From: Spirosoma radiotolerans | Lineage (GTDB): Bacteria; Bacteroidota; Bacteroidia; Cytophagales; Spirosomataceae | Reading direction: 5' to 3' | Assembly (NCBI RefSeq): GCF_000974425.1 | Contig: NZ_CP010429.1 | Coordinates: 4,321,001 to 4,385,000 of the forward strand | Length of the DNA: 64,000 nt | In this document: one piece after another, positions 1 to 8,535 of the stretch | How positions within the stretch are numbered: position 1 is the stretch's first letter | How the letters are laid out: each line of letters starts with the position of its first letter | Program-made: the position numbers and the translations under genes | Notes under the pieces: model-generated | Seen by the model: only the letters and a program-made list of their open reading frames with translations | The model's database searches: none | Told to the model about the DNA's origin: nothing

Positions 1-1058
1 CTTGTTTTCAATGGAGAAAAATAAACCCGCTCTCTCAACTCCGTCACGTTACCCACCGAATCTTCGGCCATGATGGTTAAATGAAGCGTGTCGTCGGCAG
101 CCCGGTTCGCCGGTCGATAGAGCCGGATCATTTTAGGGTTCTCCAGAAATGAAATTAACGTGTCGGCCGATGCATTTCGCGACGTTGTAGAAACGGGCGT
201 TGTTGCTGTCGTAGCGCTAGTTGTGGTGGACACGGGTTTACCAAAGCGAAGTTTATAGCTCGCAATACCACTGCTAAGTTCGAGGCCCAGCGTTTCGTCG
301 GTGCGTTCGCGTCGGCTGATGCGTGGCTTGCCGTAGCCGCGAAACGCGACCATGTTCACATCTGAATAATTGCGATTCAGGTTCAGAACGCTATCCCGGA
401 AAGCGATGCGCTCGCCCGGTGTGTTGTTCACCAGGTTCAAATCTTTATCGTCGAAACCATACACTTTATATTGGCCAGCCTTCACGTTTTCGATGCGGTA
501 ATTGCCGCTACTATCGGTTCGGGCAAAATATTGGGGGCGTTTTCGATTGATGGGCAGCGTATCCGTCGGCGCAAACAAGCCGACAACAAACCCCAGCAGC
601 GGCTGACGGCTCTCGTCGTCTACCACATTGCCCGTCAGGTAAAGCGAATCAATACTGGCCCCCGTACTGAACACGATTTTGGTATTCTTAGCAATGTTAC
701 GCTCGGTAATGTCTTTGATACCATCGGCGAAATCAATGGTGTAGGTTGTGTTGGGTAGGAAGGATTTGGCAAACGTAAGCCGGATGCCCAAAGGCAATGA
801 TTTCACCACAAACGTATTGCTGTCCTGGGGCGTAATCGTTATTTTTTGCTGAAGGTTTTCACTGTTCACGTATTCACTAAACTCCAGTTCAACCGTTTTG
901 CCTTTGTAGTTAAGCTGGCGGGCGGTAGGCATACTACTCACTAGTTTCGGGGCCAGCGTGTCTTTCTTACCACCAGGCGGTTGAGCGACCTGTGCGCAGT
1001 TTTGGAGAAGAATGGGAAGAACCAGTAAAAAACTCAGTACTAGATGGCGAAGCGTCAT
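1..1058 (-). CDS. Ig-like domain lipoprotein (5' part; 3' end outside window)
   Basis: Reading back from an ATG at 1058 gives an open frame to the window edge, so the C-terminus is missing. It starts with a hydrophobic signal ending in a lipobox (LLQNC, Cys21), then PPGGKKDTLAPKLVSSMP, the usual opening of Bacteroidetes lipoproteins with an SbsA-type bacterial Ig domain (Big_5 family). That domain covers about residues 30-130 (KTVELEFSEYV, then TYTIDFADGIKD). A carboxypeptidase-regulatory-like beta domain follows (about 140-220, ending in a DSSGNYRIENVKAGQY-type strand). The protein is probably an outer-membrane-tethered surface or periplasmic lipoprotein; its function is unknown. A TAnnTTTG promoter element lies just upstream. 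Family assignment is from recognised motifs only. Confidence 0.8.
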   Translation of the reverse strand, partial: MTLRHLVLSFLLVLPILLQNCAQVAQPPGGKKDTLAPKLVSSMPTARQLNYKGKTVELEFSEYVNSENLQQKITITPQDSNTFVVKSLPLGIRLTFAKSFLPNTTYTIDFADGIKDITERNIAKNTKIVFSTGASIDSLYLTGNVVDDESRQPLLGFVVGLFAPTDTLPINRKRPQYFARTDSSGNYRIENVKAGQYKVYGFDDKDLNLVNNTPGERIAFRDSVLNLNRNYSDVNMVAFRGYGKPRISRRERTDETLGLELSSGIASYKLRFGKPVSTTTSATTATTPVSTTSRNASADTLISFLENPKMIRLYRPANRAADDTLHLTIMAEDSVGNVTELRERVYFSPLKT

Positions 1059-1078
1059 GTTGGGTGTAATCAGAACTA

Positions 1079-1086
1079 CAAAGGTA
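1079..1086 (-). promoter_or_regulatory. Bacteroidetes -7 promoter element
   Basis: On the minus strand this reads TACCTTTG, a perfect TAnnTTTG match, about 20 bases upstream of the lipoprotein start at 1058. I see no clear TTTG -33 box at the usual distance. Confidence 0.5.
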
Positions 1087-1214
1087 AACGTCCGTTCATC
1101 GTTAATCCGTACCGATTGACATAAAATGGCCCGGTGGTTCGTTACGTTCTATAGTAATTTAAGAAAATTTAAGGTCACTTGGGTTTATGACAGGTTAACG
1201 TATAGTCAGATTCC

Positions 1215-1222
1215 TACTTTTG
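1215..1222 (+). promoter_or_regulatory. Bacteroidetes -7 element of the tubulin/actin cluster
   Basis: TACTTTTG is a perfect TAnnTTTG element about 70 bases before the ATG at 1292. Transcription from it would begin near 1229. A longer frame beginning at 1220 would therefore start inside the promoter, which supports the 1292 start. The -33 box is weak. Confidence 0.5.
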
Positions 1223-1291
1223 CGACGTATTGGGCCGCTGGGAGCGGATCGACAGCCGGATCCCTACCCATCAAAAAATAAAAAAAACTTC

Positions 1292-2800
1292 ATGATTCAC
1301 CGCCGTTTTTGTTTGTTGCCACTTCTTGTTCTATCCATAAGCTGGCTATCGGGCTGTTCCAGTTCAGGCGACAAATTAGATGACCAGATTAGCGACGCCC
1401 TGAGTAATGACAACGCCCTGGACGTGACGGAAGCCGATGCGCTGCGTGTCTTTATTGGTCAGGAAAGCAAAGAATTGGGTGCCGACAAAAAAACAAAGGC
1501 ACTCTTAACGCCCGATGGTAAAATCGACGAATCGGCCCTGGTAGCGTACATTAAGCGCAATCGCACGTACCGCAAACTGGCCAAAGAAGGCAAAGAACCG
1601 ACCCTGTCTATGGCGGGTACGGCCACATCCAGCAAACCGTTGCGACTGAACGTTTACCTCGAAGCCAGCGCCAGTATGTTTCCTTACGATGCACCCACCG
1701 GAAATGGCGCGTTTAAACGAACCATCAATGATGTGCTGACAGAATTCGATGCCGTCAATCCGGGCCAGGGCAAGTTATTCGTTGTCAACACGGAGGTGAA
1801 TGATCTGGGTCTGACGCTGCCGCAGTTTTTCAAACAGAAAGACATTTTTACAATCGCCAAAACGAAAGGCAAAACCACCAGCACCGACTTTGAAGGTATT
1901 TTCAGCGAAATTTTGCGAAACACTACGGGCGATGACCTGAGCGTGCTGGTGTCCGATCTGATTTATTCTGACCCAACCCTGGCCGGCATGAGCGCTCAGA
2001 AAACGCTCGATGCGGCTAGTTCACTGCTCACAACGGTCTTCAATCCATACGCCAGCACACATTCGATGCTGGTGATTAAGCTGACATCCGACTTCGACGG
2101 AACGTATTATAGCTGGAATAACGCCAAAAAAGTGTACAAGGGAGAGCGACCTTATTACCTCTGCCTCGTGGGTCGAAATGAAACCATGCAGCGGCTTTAC
2201 CAGGATCAGACGTATCAAACGATTCGCCGGTTCGATCAGTTGCCCGGTTACGCCGACTCCTGGTTTTTTGGCCGGGATACCAAAGCCACAACGCCATTTT
2301 ACAGCATTCTGGTAACGGACCCGGCTCGGAAAGGCCGCTTCAAACGATCAAACGAAGAAGTTCGCAGTCATGCCAAAGCCATTCACGCCCTCGATGATGT
2401 GCAACCCGATGTCGCCGACAAAAGCCTGACCATTCCGGTAGCCGTCGACTTGTCGGCCCTGCGCGTACCAGCGTCGTTGTTGACCGATGCCAGCCAGTAT
2501 GTTGTTGACGGAAAAGATAACTTTAAGGTATCGGCCGTTCAACCCTATTCGGGAGCTAATGGCACGACACACAAACTACTATTGACCACCGATAAGCCCG
2601 CACGTGGCGAACGCACGGCAACAATCCGGCTTCGTCGGCAGTTTCCACCACGCTGGATTGCCAATACAAACACGACCAACGATGCCTCGCCAGATGCCAA
2701 CTCGACCTTTGGTATTCAAAATCTGTTGCAAGGCGTCGAACGAGCGTACAACCCTACTAACCAAACCGAATATTTCACGCTAACAATCAATTTACGATGA
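1292..2800 (+). CDS. vWA-like lipoprotein, first gene of tubulin/actin cluster
   Basis: The product is 502 residues. The start at 1292 was chosen because it gives a clean lipoprotein signal (LSGC, Cys22); the frame is open further upstream but would run into the promoter. After a helical Asp/Lys-rich stretch (25-110), a Rossmann-like segment begins LRLNVYLEASASMFPYD (about 119-135). It is followed by LFVVNTEVNDLG and LSVLVSDLIYSD, the strand order of a von Willebrand A domain. The metal-site motif DxSxS is replaced by ExSxS (Glu124, Ser126, Ser128), so metal binding may be altered. The C-terminal third is beta-rich. Likely anchored to a membrane facing the periplasm. Downstream neighbours are a membrane protein, a tubulin-like protein and an actin-like ATPase. 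The vWA call is by pattern, not by profile. Confidence 0.7.
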   Translation: MIHRRFCLLPLLVLSISWLSGCSSSGDKLDDQISDALSNDNALDVTEADALRVFIGQESKELGADKKTKALLTPDGKIDESALVAYIKRNRTYRKLAKEGKEPTLSMAGTATSSKPLRLNVYLEASASMFPYDAPTGNGAFKRTINDVLTEFDAVNPGQGKLFVVNTEVNDLGLTLPQFFKQKDIFTIAKTKGKTTSTDFEGIFSEILRNTTGDDLSVLVSDLIYSDPTLAGMSAQKTLDAASSLLTTVFNPYASTHSMLVIKLTSDFDGTYYSWNNAKKVYKGERPYYLCLVGRNETMQRLYQDQTYQTIRRFDQLPGYADSWFFGRDTKATTPFYSILVTDPARKGRFKRSNEEVRSHAKAIHALDDVQPDVADKSLTIPVAVDLSALRVPASLLTDASQYVVDGKDNFKVSAVQPYSGANGTTHKLLLTTDKPARGERTATIRLRRQFPPRWIANTNTTNDASPDANSTFGIQNLLQGVERAYNPTNQTEYFTLTINLR

Positions 2801-2820
2801 GTAAAAAAGATGTAAAGAGC

Positions 2821-2893
2821 GAAAGAGTAAATGAGCGAAAGAGCGAAAAGCTGACGCGAGTTTTATTTCGCTCTTTCGCTCATTTACTCTTTC
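2821..2893. repeat. 28-bp perfect inverted repeat inside the cluster
   Basis: Arms 2821-2848 and 2866-2893 are perfect reverse complements with a 17-base loop. The loop contains GCTGACGCGAG, a core shared with the hairpins at 3355 and 4993. The hairpin fills the gap between two co-directional genes. It lacks a T-run immediately after the stem, so it may tune rather than end transcription. Confidence 0.85.
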
Positions 2894-2905
2894 ACCTTTC
2901 TAAAC

Positions 2906-3349
2906 ATGGAAGAATCGCTTTATAACTTTTACAATCTGTTCGTTAACGGCAGCCTGCTTGAAGATTTGTATCAGGAAGAACTCCTGTCACCGTTAACCTG
3001 GACGGCCGTTGGGCTGGCCTTCGTGGTGGCGTTTGCCTTTTATATCTGGCCCTTCAATAAAGTAAGTTTTAGTGGTTTCGGAAGCTGGCTCCTGATGACG
3101 GGCGTGAGCGCGTTGTTTCTGTTCGTTATTACGCTAGTCACCTGCTATCAGAAAGCGAATCAGGACATCCCCCGCGACGAAGCCGACCCGAATCAGGGAA
3201 CGCTCTTCGATCAGGGCGTCAGCGTCTTTCTGAGTTATGCCTTCGAAATGGCACTGCTCACGGCCATTATTTTCTTTATTATATCCATGGTGCTGAAAAA
3301 CTTCAGCAAAAACGCCAAACACCGGCCAATGCTCTGGCCATCAAAATAA
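2906..3349 (+). CDS. small membrane protein with three predicted helices
   Basis: 147 residues, family not recognised. Three hydrophobic segments are visible: about 29-48 (LTWTAVGLAFVVAFAFYIWPF), 56-80 (WLLMTGVSALFLFVITLV) and 112-136 (MALLTAIIFFIISMVL). An acidic loop (DIPRDEADPNQG) lies between helices two and three. There is no cleavable signal. It sits between the vWA-like lipoprotein and the tubulin-like gene, so it could be an inner-membrane anchor for the filament proteins; that role is inferred from position only. Confidence 0.7.
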   Translation: MEESLYNFYNLFVNGSLLEDLYQEELLSPLTWTAVGLAFVVAFAFYIWPFNKVSFSGFGSWLLMTGVSALFLFVITLVTCYQKANQDIPRDEADPNQGTLFDQGVSVFLSYAFEMALLTAIIFFIISMVLKNFSKNAKHRPMLWPSK

Positions 3350-3354
3350 CAGAA

Positions 3355-3466
3355 CGGTATTTGGTTTTTGGTTTACGGTTTGTGGTTGGCTCACCGCACC
3401 GGGGGACCGGCAAAATCAACTGGCGCGTCAGCCAACCACAAACCGTAAACCAAAAACCAAATACCG
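3355..3466. repeat. 37-bp perfect inverted repeat before the tubulin-like gene
   Basis: Arms 3355-3391 and 3430-3466 are perfect reverse complements around a 38-base centre. The arms are built from GGTTT(A/T)CGG-like units. The right arm is entered by CGCGTCAGCCAACC, also seen at 5025-5039. The repeat ends about 20 bases before the start codon at 3488, so it could affect translation or message stability. Confidence 0.9.
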
Positions 3467-3487
3467 TAAACCAAAAACCAAAGATTC

Positions 3488-4978
3488 ATGGCTAAATTAT
3501 TTGTGTTCGCCATCGGCGGGACTGGCTCACGGGTGTTGAAAGCACTCACGTTTTTGCTGGCGTCTGGCGTCAAAATGAACAATACCGACGAGGTGATCCC
3601 GATCATCCTGGACCCCCACGCCACCAACGATGACCTCCTCCGCACCAAAGATCTGCTACGGGAATACGGTAACATTCGGGCGGGTCTGCAAACGAAACCA
3701 ACGTCGGGCTTTTTCAGCACCGAAATCAAAACGCTCAACCGGGCTATTGGTGGCAATGCCACCATCGCCGATACCTATGTCTTTGAATTGCAGGGCGTTC
3801 AGCAGGAAAAATTCCGGGATTATATCAATTATGAAGGCCTGGACGCGCCCAGCAAAGCCTTCGCCAGTCTGCTGTTTTCGGAAGAAAACCTGGAAACGAA
3901 AATGGACATCGGTTTCGTAGGCAACCCAAACATTGGCAGTACGGTACTGAATCAGTTTCGCTATTCCGATGTGTTTCAGGCCTTTGCCGAGAATTTCGGA
4001 GCCAACGACCGTATCTTCATTGTCAGCTCTATTTTTGGGGGTACGGGTGCCGCTGGTTTCCCCATTTTGCTCAAGAACATCCGGGGCGCACAGGCACTTG
4101 GTCAGATTCCCAATCCGGCCTTCCTGACGAATGCTAAAATTGGTGCCGTTACGGTGATGCCATACTTTAGTCTGACCACTAACGAGAACAAACTGATTGA
4201 CCCGGCTTCGTTTATCGCTAAAACCAAAGCCGCGCTGAACTATTACCAGAAAGGTGTTAATCCTTCCGTCAATGCCTTGTATTACATCGGCGACGACCAG
4301 ACAAAGGCTTACACCTATGACCCCGGCGCGGGTGGCCAGAAGAACGAAGCCCATTTTGTGGAAATGGCGTCGGCGCTGGCCATTGTCGATTTTATGAACA
4401 CCGACGACAGCAGCTTAGCCGTGTCCAATGGCAAGCCAGTCAGCCCGGTTTACAAAGAGTTCGGAATTGAGCAGGATGGGCTGAGTATCCAATTGGGCAA
4501 CCTGGCCGGTGCAACGAAGCAGATCATCAGCTTGCCGCTGTCGAAGATGGCGTTGTTCAGCACGTATCTGAGTCAGCGACTTCGGCAGGCGGCTGGCACG
4601 GTGCAATGGTCCAAAGCTAACCCAACCATTTCAACGTCCTTCCTGAACTCAGGCTTCTTTACCAGCGTCAAAAACTTCGATGCGTCGTTCCGGCAGTGGC
4701 TTAGTGAGATGCGGGGAAACAAACGGTCATTTGAGCCTTTCCTACTCGACGCAGCCAACCTGGGCCATACCGTACGGGGCTTCGAGCCAAAAAAGAAAGG
4801 TATTTTCGGAGGTGAGTCGGATGTAAAACTTGACATCGTAGACGACCTGGACCAGACGCTCAACAAAACGGCGGAAGGCAAAGCCTACGGCAGCGAAGCC
4901 GATAAGTTCATACAATTATTTTCAGAAGGCACCGAGCAGTTCGTCCGCGACCGGTTGCCGAAAGTGATGGATTATTAA
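3488..4978 (+). CDS. tubulin/FtsZ-like protein
   Basis: 496 residues. The N-terminus MAKLFVFAIGGTGSRVLKAL carries a Rossmann-type nucleotide-binding loop (GGTGSR, 10-15) as in tubulin T1. SSIFGGTGAAG (about 180-190) matches the tubulin-superfamily T4 signature GGTG(S/T)G with an Ala variation. The length and pattern fit the Tubulin_2-like bacterial family (PF13809) rather than cell-division FtsZ, which it does not resemble outside these loops. It likely binds GTP and may polymerise; neither is shown by sequence alone. It is followed after 90 bases by the actin-like ATPase gene and preceded by vWA-like and membrane protein genes. A catalytic T7 loop was not identified with confidence. Confidence 0.75.
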   Translation: MAKLFVFAIGGTGSRVLKALTFLLASGVKMNNTDEVIPIILDPHATNDDLLRTKDLLREYGNIRAGLQTKPTSGFFSTEIKTLNRAIGGNATIADTYVFELQGVQQEKFRDYINYEGLDAPSKAFASLLFSEENLETKMDIGFVGNPNIGSTVLNQFRYSDVFQAFAENFGANDRIFIVSSIFGGTGAAGFPILLKNIRGAQALGQIPNPAFLTNAKIGAVTVMPYFSLTTNENKLIDPASFIAKTKAALNYYQKGVNPSVNALYYIGDDQTKAYTYDPGAGGQKNEAHFVEMASALAIVDFMNTDDSSLAVSNGKPVSPVYKEFGIEQDGLSIQLGNLAGATKQIISLPLSKMALFSTYLSQRLRQAAGTVQWSKANPTISTSFLNSGFFTSVKNFDASFRQWLSEMRGNKRSFEPFLLDAANLGHTVRGFEPKKKGIFGGESDVKLDIVDDLDQTLNKTAEGKAYGSEADKFIQLFSEGTEQFVRDRLPKVMDY

Positions 4979-4992
4979 ACGTTTTCGGTATT

Positions 4993-5054
4993 CGGTTTAC
5001 TGTTTTCGGTTGCGCAAAGCGGTCTCGCGTCAGCCAACCGAAAACAGTAAACCG
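4993..5054. repeat. 20-bp perfect inverted repeat before the actin-like gene
   Basis: Arms 4993-5012 and 5035-5054 are perfect reverse complements with a 22-base loop containing CTCGCGTCAGC, the same core as in the two preceding intergenic hairpins. It ends about 14 bases before the ATG at 5069. Confidence 0.85.
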
Positions 5055-5068
5055 TAAACCTCAACAAC

Positions 5069-8000
5069 ATGCCAACAACATTCAGCTTACATAACCCTAC
5101 CCCTGGTCTTCACTGGTACGTCAGTAAACCCCTTGGCACCGATCAGATTGCGGCTATTCGTGACCCGCAGGGTGGTCAGACCGTGAAGCAGCCAACGTCT
5201 ATTCCGAGCCCATTTGCCCGGATGGATCTGGTGCGGTCAGCCTTCCTGAACCTGGCCATCAAACCGGACCTCAGCGGCAGCATGAACGACCAGCGCATCG
5301 TTTCGGACTGCCTGGACGTGGGCGAGTTGTTCTTCAATTACGACAAGCTCAAAACATTCGTCACCATTACGCCCTTTGATGTTCGCACCGACCTCGAACG
5401 GCTGCGCCAGTCGAGCAGCCAGGGGCACAAGCGACTCGGCGACGCCCTGAAACTGTTTCTGGATCAGGACGCGGCTGAATATAATTTCAATGCCATCAAT
5501 CGCCTGTTTGTCCTCAGCTACCGGGGACGGGTGGTGGGGGGCACATCGCCCAAAACGTTGTTTTTCAGTTCGGGCAATGACCTGAGTTGGGTCGATGTAT
5601 CCATGGGGAACGACCGTCTATTCGACGCGTCGGTTTGCCCGCTGCACCAGCGCGATATTGAATACCAGAAATTCTGGTACGCCATCAAGCTGTTCATGCC
5701 CAATTTCCGGGATCGGTTCCGGGAGGTAGATGACTACTTGAACCGCAGTCGCGCGCTGCTGCAGCAGCAGAATCCGGCCATGTTCTACGAGCATATCGAA
5801 TCGCAGAATGGTCAGCCCTTGTTGACCCGCGAGAAATTTGATCAGGATTTTGACGAGTTGACGACCGGTCCGGGCGATGTCGTTGAAGTGCTGGGCTTCC
5901 CGCTGCGCAAGAAGAAATCCGATGTCCGCGCCATTGATACGGTTAGCGATTTCATTATCAAATCCGACAAATACGCACGACTCAACCCTAATCAGCCACG
6001 CCCGATGGCGTTGCAGAATCGGTTTTTCCGGCAATTCACCTATGTGCCACAGGCGCAGTGGAATTCGAATACGCCAGTCCCCTACTACGCCCGCGAGTCG
6101 TGGCGCGAAAACCAGCGGCCCTTGCCGGGCCAGCCGGGCAACTACCCCTGGCTCACGGTGAGCGATTTGCTGGAACCGTACCTGATCCGGTTGCCGTTCC
6201 CCACCGACCGCGGCCGGTTCTTCGATGGTAATCTGCAAACGTCGGCCACCGACAAAGGATTTCTACTGCCACTTAAGAAGGATTTCTTCGATTTCTTCGA
6301 TGTAGAGGATTTGTTGCAGGGACGCGTACGCTTGAAGATGACCCCGCAGGGTGGCGGCATCAACGTCACGCTCGACATTCCGGTTACAGCCCCGAATCAG
6401 CCGGGCAATCAGTTTGTGACCTTCGAGCGGCTATACAATCCAACCGTGGGAACGTCGAATGCACCAAACGAGACGACCAATGAAGGAATCATCGTCGAGA
6501 ATTCGTTTACGGTCAATATTTATCCATTTGTGCGCTCGGGCGCAGTTTCGGTGCCCGCCGATTACCGCATTCAGTTGATCGAGTCCGGTTTTGACAGCCA
6601 GAATCAATACGAACTGACGTATTTCCGGCAACAGGCCAATGCCGAAGTCAAACCCGAGTCGAAGCACCAGCGCACCGTTCGGCAGCAGAACACCGATGGA
6701 TCGAGTGTGTATTATGTGTTGCGTGAAGAGTTCGATTACCTGCAAACGCACATCCGCGCCGACGGCCGAGATATGAACGGTATTGTTCTTCCCCGCTGGC
6801 AGGAGTACAACGGTGGCAGCAAGCAGTTTGAGTTCTCGGTAGACTTCGGCACCACCAATACCCACGTCGAATATAAAGTTGATGGAGGATCACCCCGGCC
6901 CTTCGATGTGGCCGAGTTGACCCCGCAAGTAGCCACGCTGGTTGCTCCGGCGCAGTACAATCCGGCCCTGTTCGAGCTGTTCCTGCTCTATGACCTGGAG
7001 TTTGTGCCACCAACCATTGGCCCCGGTCGGCCGGATAGTTTCCCGACGCGCACGGCCATTGCCGAGCCCATGAACCTGAGCTACAACCAGCAAACGCAGG
7101 CGCTCGCCGACTTCAACATTCCGTTCTACGTGGAGCGGCAACCAGCAGGTTCTAACCGGATTACCACCAACCTGAAGTGGGCTAAAAACAACGACCAGAC
7201 CGAACGGCGGGTAGAGGCTTTTCTGGAAGAATTGCTGATGCTGATTAAGAACAAAGTGCTGACTGAAGGCGGCAATCTGACCCAAACGACCGTCTACTGG
7301 TTCTTCCCGGCCAGTATGACCCCCGGCCGGGTGAGCCAGCTGCGCGCCGACTGGCAGGAGTTGTATGACCGCTACATTGGCGGAGCGCCGGGTCGCCTGC
7401 GTGAAGTGTCGGAATCCGTGGCACCGTTCTATTATTACAAACAAAACCCAACGTTGAGCGCGTCGGCCCGCCCCGTGATCAATGTCGATATTGGTGGCGG
7501 CACGTCGGACGTGGTGGTCTACGAACGGAATGAACCGAAGTTGCTGACTTCGTTCCGGTTTGCAGGAAATGCCATTTACGGCGATGCCTTCAGTGAATAT
7601 GGAGCCGCCAGCCACAACGGGTTTATCCGTAAGTATGCCGATCGGATCCAAACACTTTTAGAAAGCCAAAGCCTTGGTAACCTGAGCGATAATAACCGGC
7701 GAATGCTGGACACAAATCGGTCGGAAGACATTATGGCGTTCTGGTTCTCCATCGAAAAGAGCAACGACGTGAAGGCCAAGAGTATGCTGTCGTTCAATGG
7801 AATGCTGGCCAAAGATGAGGACATGAAAATTGTCTTTGTCCTGTTCTATACGGCCTTGCTGTATCATATTGCCCGCCTGATGAAGCATCGGGGTATTAAC
7901 TTGCCGGGCGCCATTACGTTCAGTGGAACAGGCTCGAAACTGCTGACGATCATCAGCACCGACGATCAGATGCTGGGGAAACTAGCGCGGGCCATTTTTG

Positions 8001-8503
8001 AGAAAGTATATGAGCAACAATACGATACGAGTGGACTTACGCTCTTCTACGAACGAAAAGGGCCGAAGGAAGTCACCTGCAAAGGAGCGCTGATGCAGCC
8101 TGCCAACAGCCGGCCTGTCGATACGGAAGCCATTAATTATGTGTATCCGGCCACGTTCAACGACGAATTTCCGACGCTAACTTATGCTGACCTTCGGAAG
8201 CCGGAAGTTGTGGATTCACTGCTGAAAGAGACCAACGAATTCATCGATTTCTTCTTTGCTATCAACCAGCAGTTTAGTTTCGTCAGGAACCTGAACGTGT
8301 CTTCACGGTCGTTGGTAGTGGCGCAGCAGGAATTGCGGACGCATCTGGATACTTCGTTAATGGATGGTATTCAGCGAAAAGAAAGTGAAGTAGCGGCCGA
8401 ATACAGCGGTATGATCGATACGCTTAGCTCGACAATCGAAGAAACGCTGTTTTTCTATCCGCTCATTGGCGCGATCAATAAACTGGCGAATGCCCTGGCG
8501 TAG
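5069..8503 (+). CDS. large actin/Hsp70-fold ATPase (possibly SrfB-like)
   Basis: 1144 residues. The C-terminal half holds the three nucleotide-contact motifs of the actin/Hsp70 fold: phosphate-1 VDFGTTNTHVEYK (from 591), phosphate-2 INVDIGGGTSDVVVYE (804 onward, Asp807 and Asp814) and the adenosine motif GAITFSGTGSK (947 onward). About 590 residues precede the ATPase, far longer than actin, MreB or DnaK. The size and layout recall the SrfB family (PF07520), but I cannot confirm this without a profile search. No signal peptide or membrane segment is seen, so it is probably cytoplasmic. It lies directly downstream of the tubulin-like gene; the next gene starts at or just after its stop codon, implying co-expression. 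Confidence 0.8.
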   Translation: MPTTFSLHNPTPGLHWYVSKPLGTDQIAAIRDPQGGQTVKQPTSIPSPFARMDLVRSAFLNLAIKPDLSGSMNDQRIVSDCLDVGELFFNYDKLKTFVTITPFDVRTDLERLRQSSSQGHKRLGDALKLFLDQDAAEYNFNAINRLFVLSYRGRVVGGTSPKTLFFSSGNDLSWVDVSMGNDRLFDASVCPLHQRDIEYQKFWYAIKLFMPNFRDRFREVDDYLNRSRALLQQQNPAMFYEHIESQNGQPLLTREKFDQDFDELTTGPGDVVEVLGFPLRKKKSDVRAIDTVSDFIIKSDKYARLNPNQPRPMALQNRFFRQFTYVPQAQWNSNTPVPYYARESWRENQRPLPGQPGNYPWLTVSDLLEPYLIRLPFPTDRGRFFDGNLQTSATDKGFLLPLKKDFFDFFDVEDLLQGRVRLKMTPQGGGINVTLDIPVTAPNQPGNQFVTFERLYNPTVGTSNAPNETTNEGIIVENSFTVNIYPFVRSGAVSVPADYRIQLIESGFDSQNQYELTYFRQQANAEVKPESKHQRTVRQQNTDGSSVYYVLREEFDYLQTHIRADGRDMNGIVLPRWQEYNGGSKQFEFSVDFGTTNTHVEYKVDGGSPRPFDVAELTPQVATLVAPAQYNPALFELFLLYDLEFVPPTIGPGRPDSFPTRTAIAEPMNLSYNQQTQALADFNIPFYVERQPAGSNRITTNLKWAKNNDQTERRVEAFLEELLMLIKNKVLTEGGNLTQTTVYWFFPASMTPGRVSQLRADWQELYDRYIGGAPGRLREVSESVAPFYYYKQNPTLSASARPVINVDIGGGTSDVVVYERNEPKLLTSFRFAGNAIYGDAFSEYGAASHNGFIRKYADRIQTLLESQSLGNLSDNNRRMLDTNRSEDIMAFWFSIEKSNDVKAKSMLSFNGMLAKDEDMKIVFVLFYTALLYHIARLMKHRGINLPGAITFSGTGSKLLTIISTDDQMLGKLARAIFEKVYEQQYDTSGLTLFYERKGPKEVTCKGALMQPANSRPVDTEAINYVYPATFNDEFPTLTYADLRKPEVVDSLLKETNEFIDFFFAINQQFSFVRNLNVSSRSLVVAQQELRTHLDTSLMDGIQRKESEVAAEYSGMIDTLSSTIEETLFFYPLIGAINKLANALA

Positions 8504-8535
8504 TGCATGCTTTTCCCACCACTAAACCTATTCGT

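Noticed and set aside
3355..3466. Possible CRISPR or transposon end
   Set aside because: There is one inverted pair, no regular spacers, no transposase gene nearby and no target duplication seen.
3656..4354. 232-codon minus-strand frame
   Set aside because: It is antisense to the tubulin-like gene and follows its codon bias; no start signal or domain.
6890..7651. 253-codon minus-strand frame
   Set aside because: Antisense to the actin-like ATPase gene, whose motifs are clear on the plus strand.
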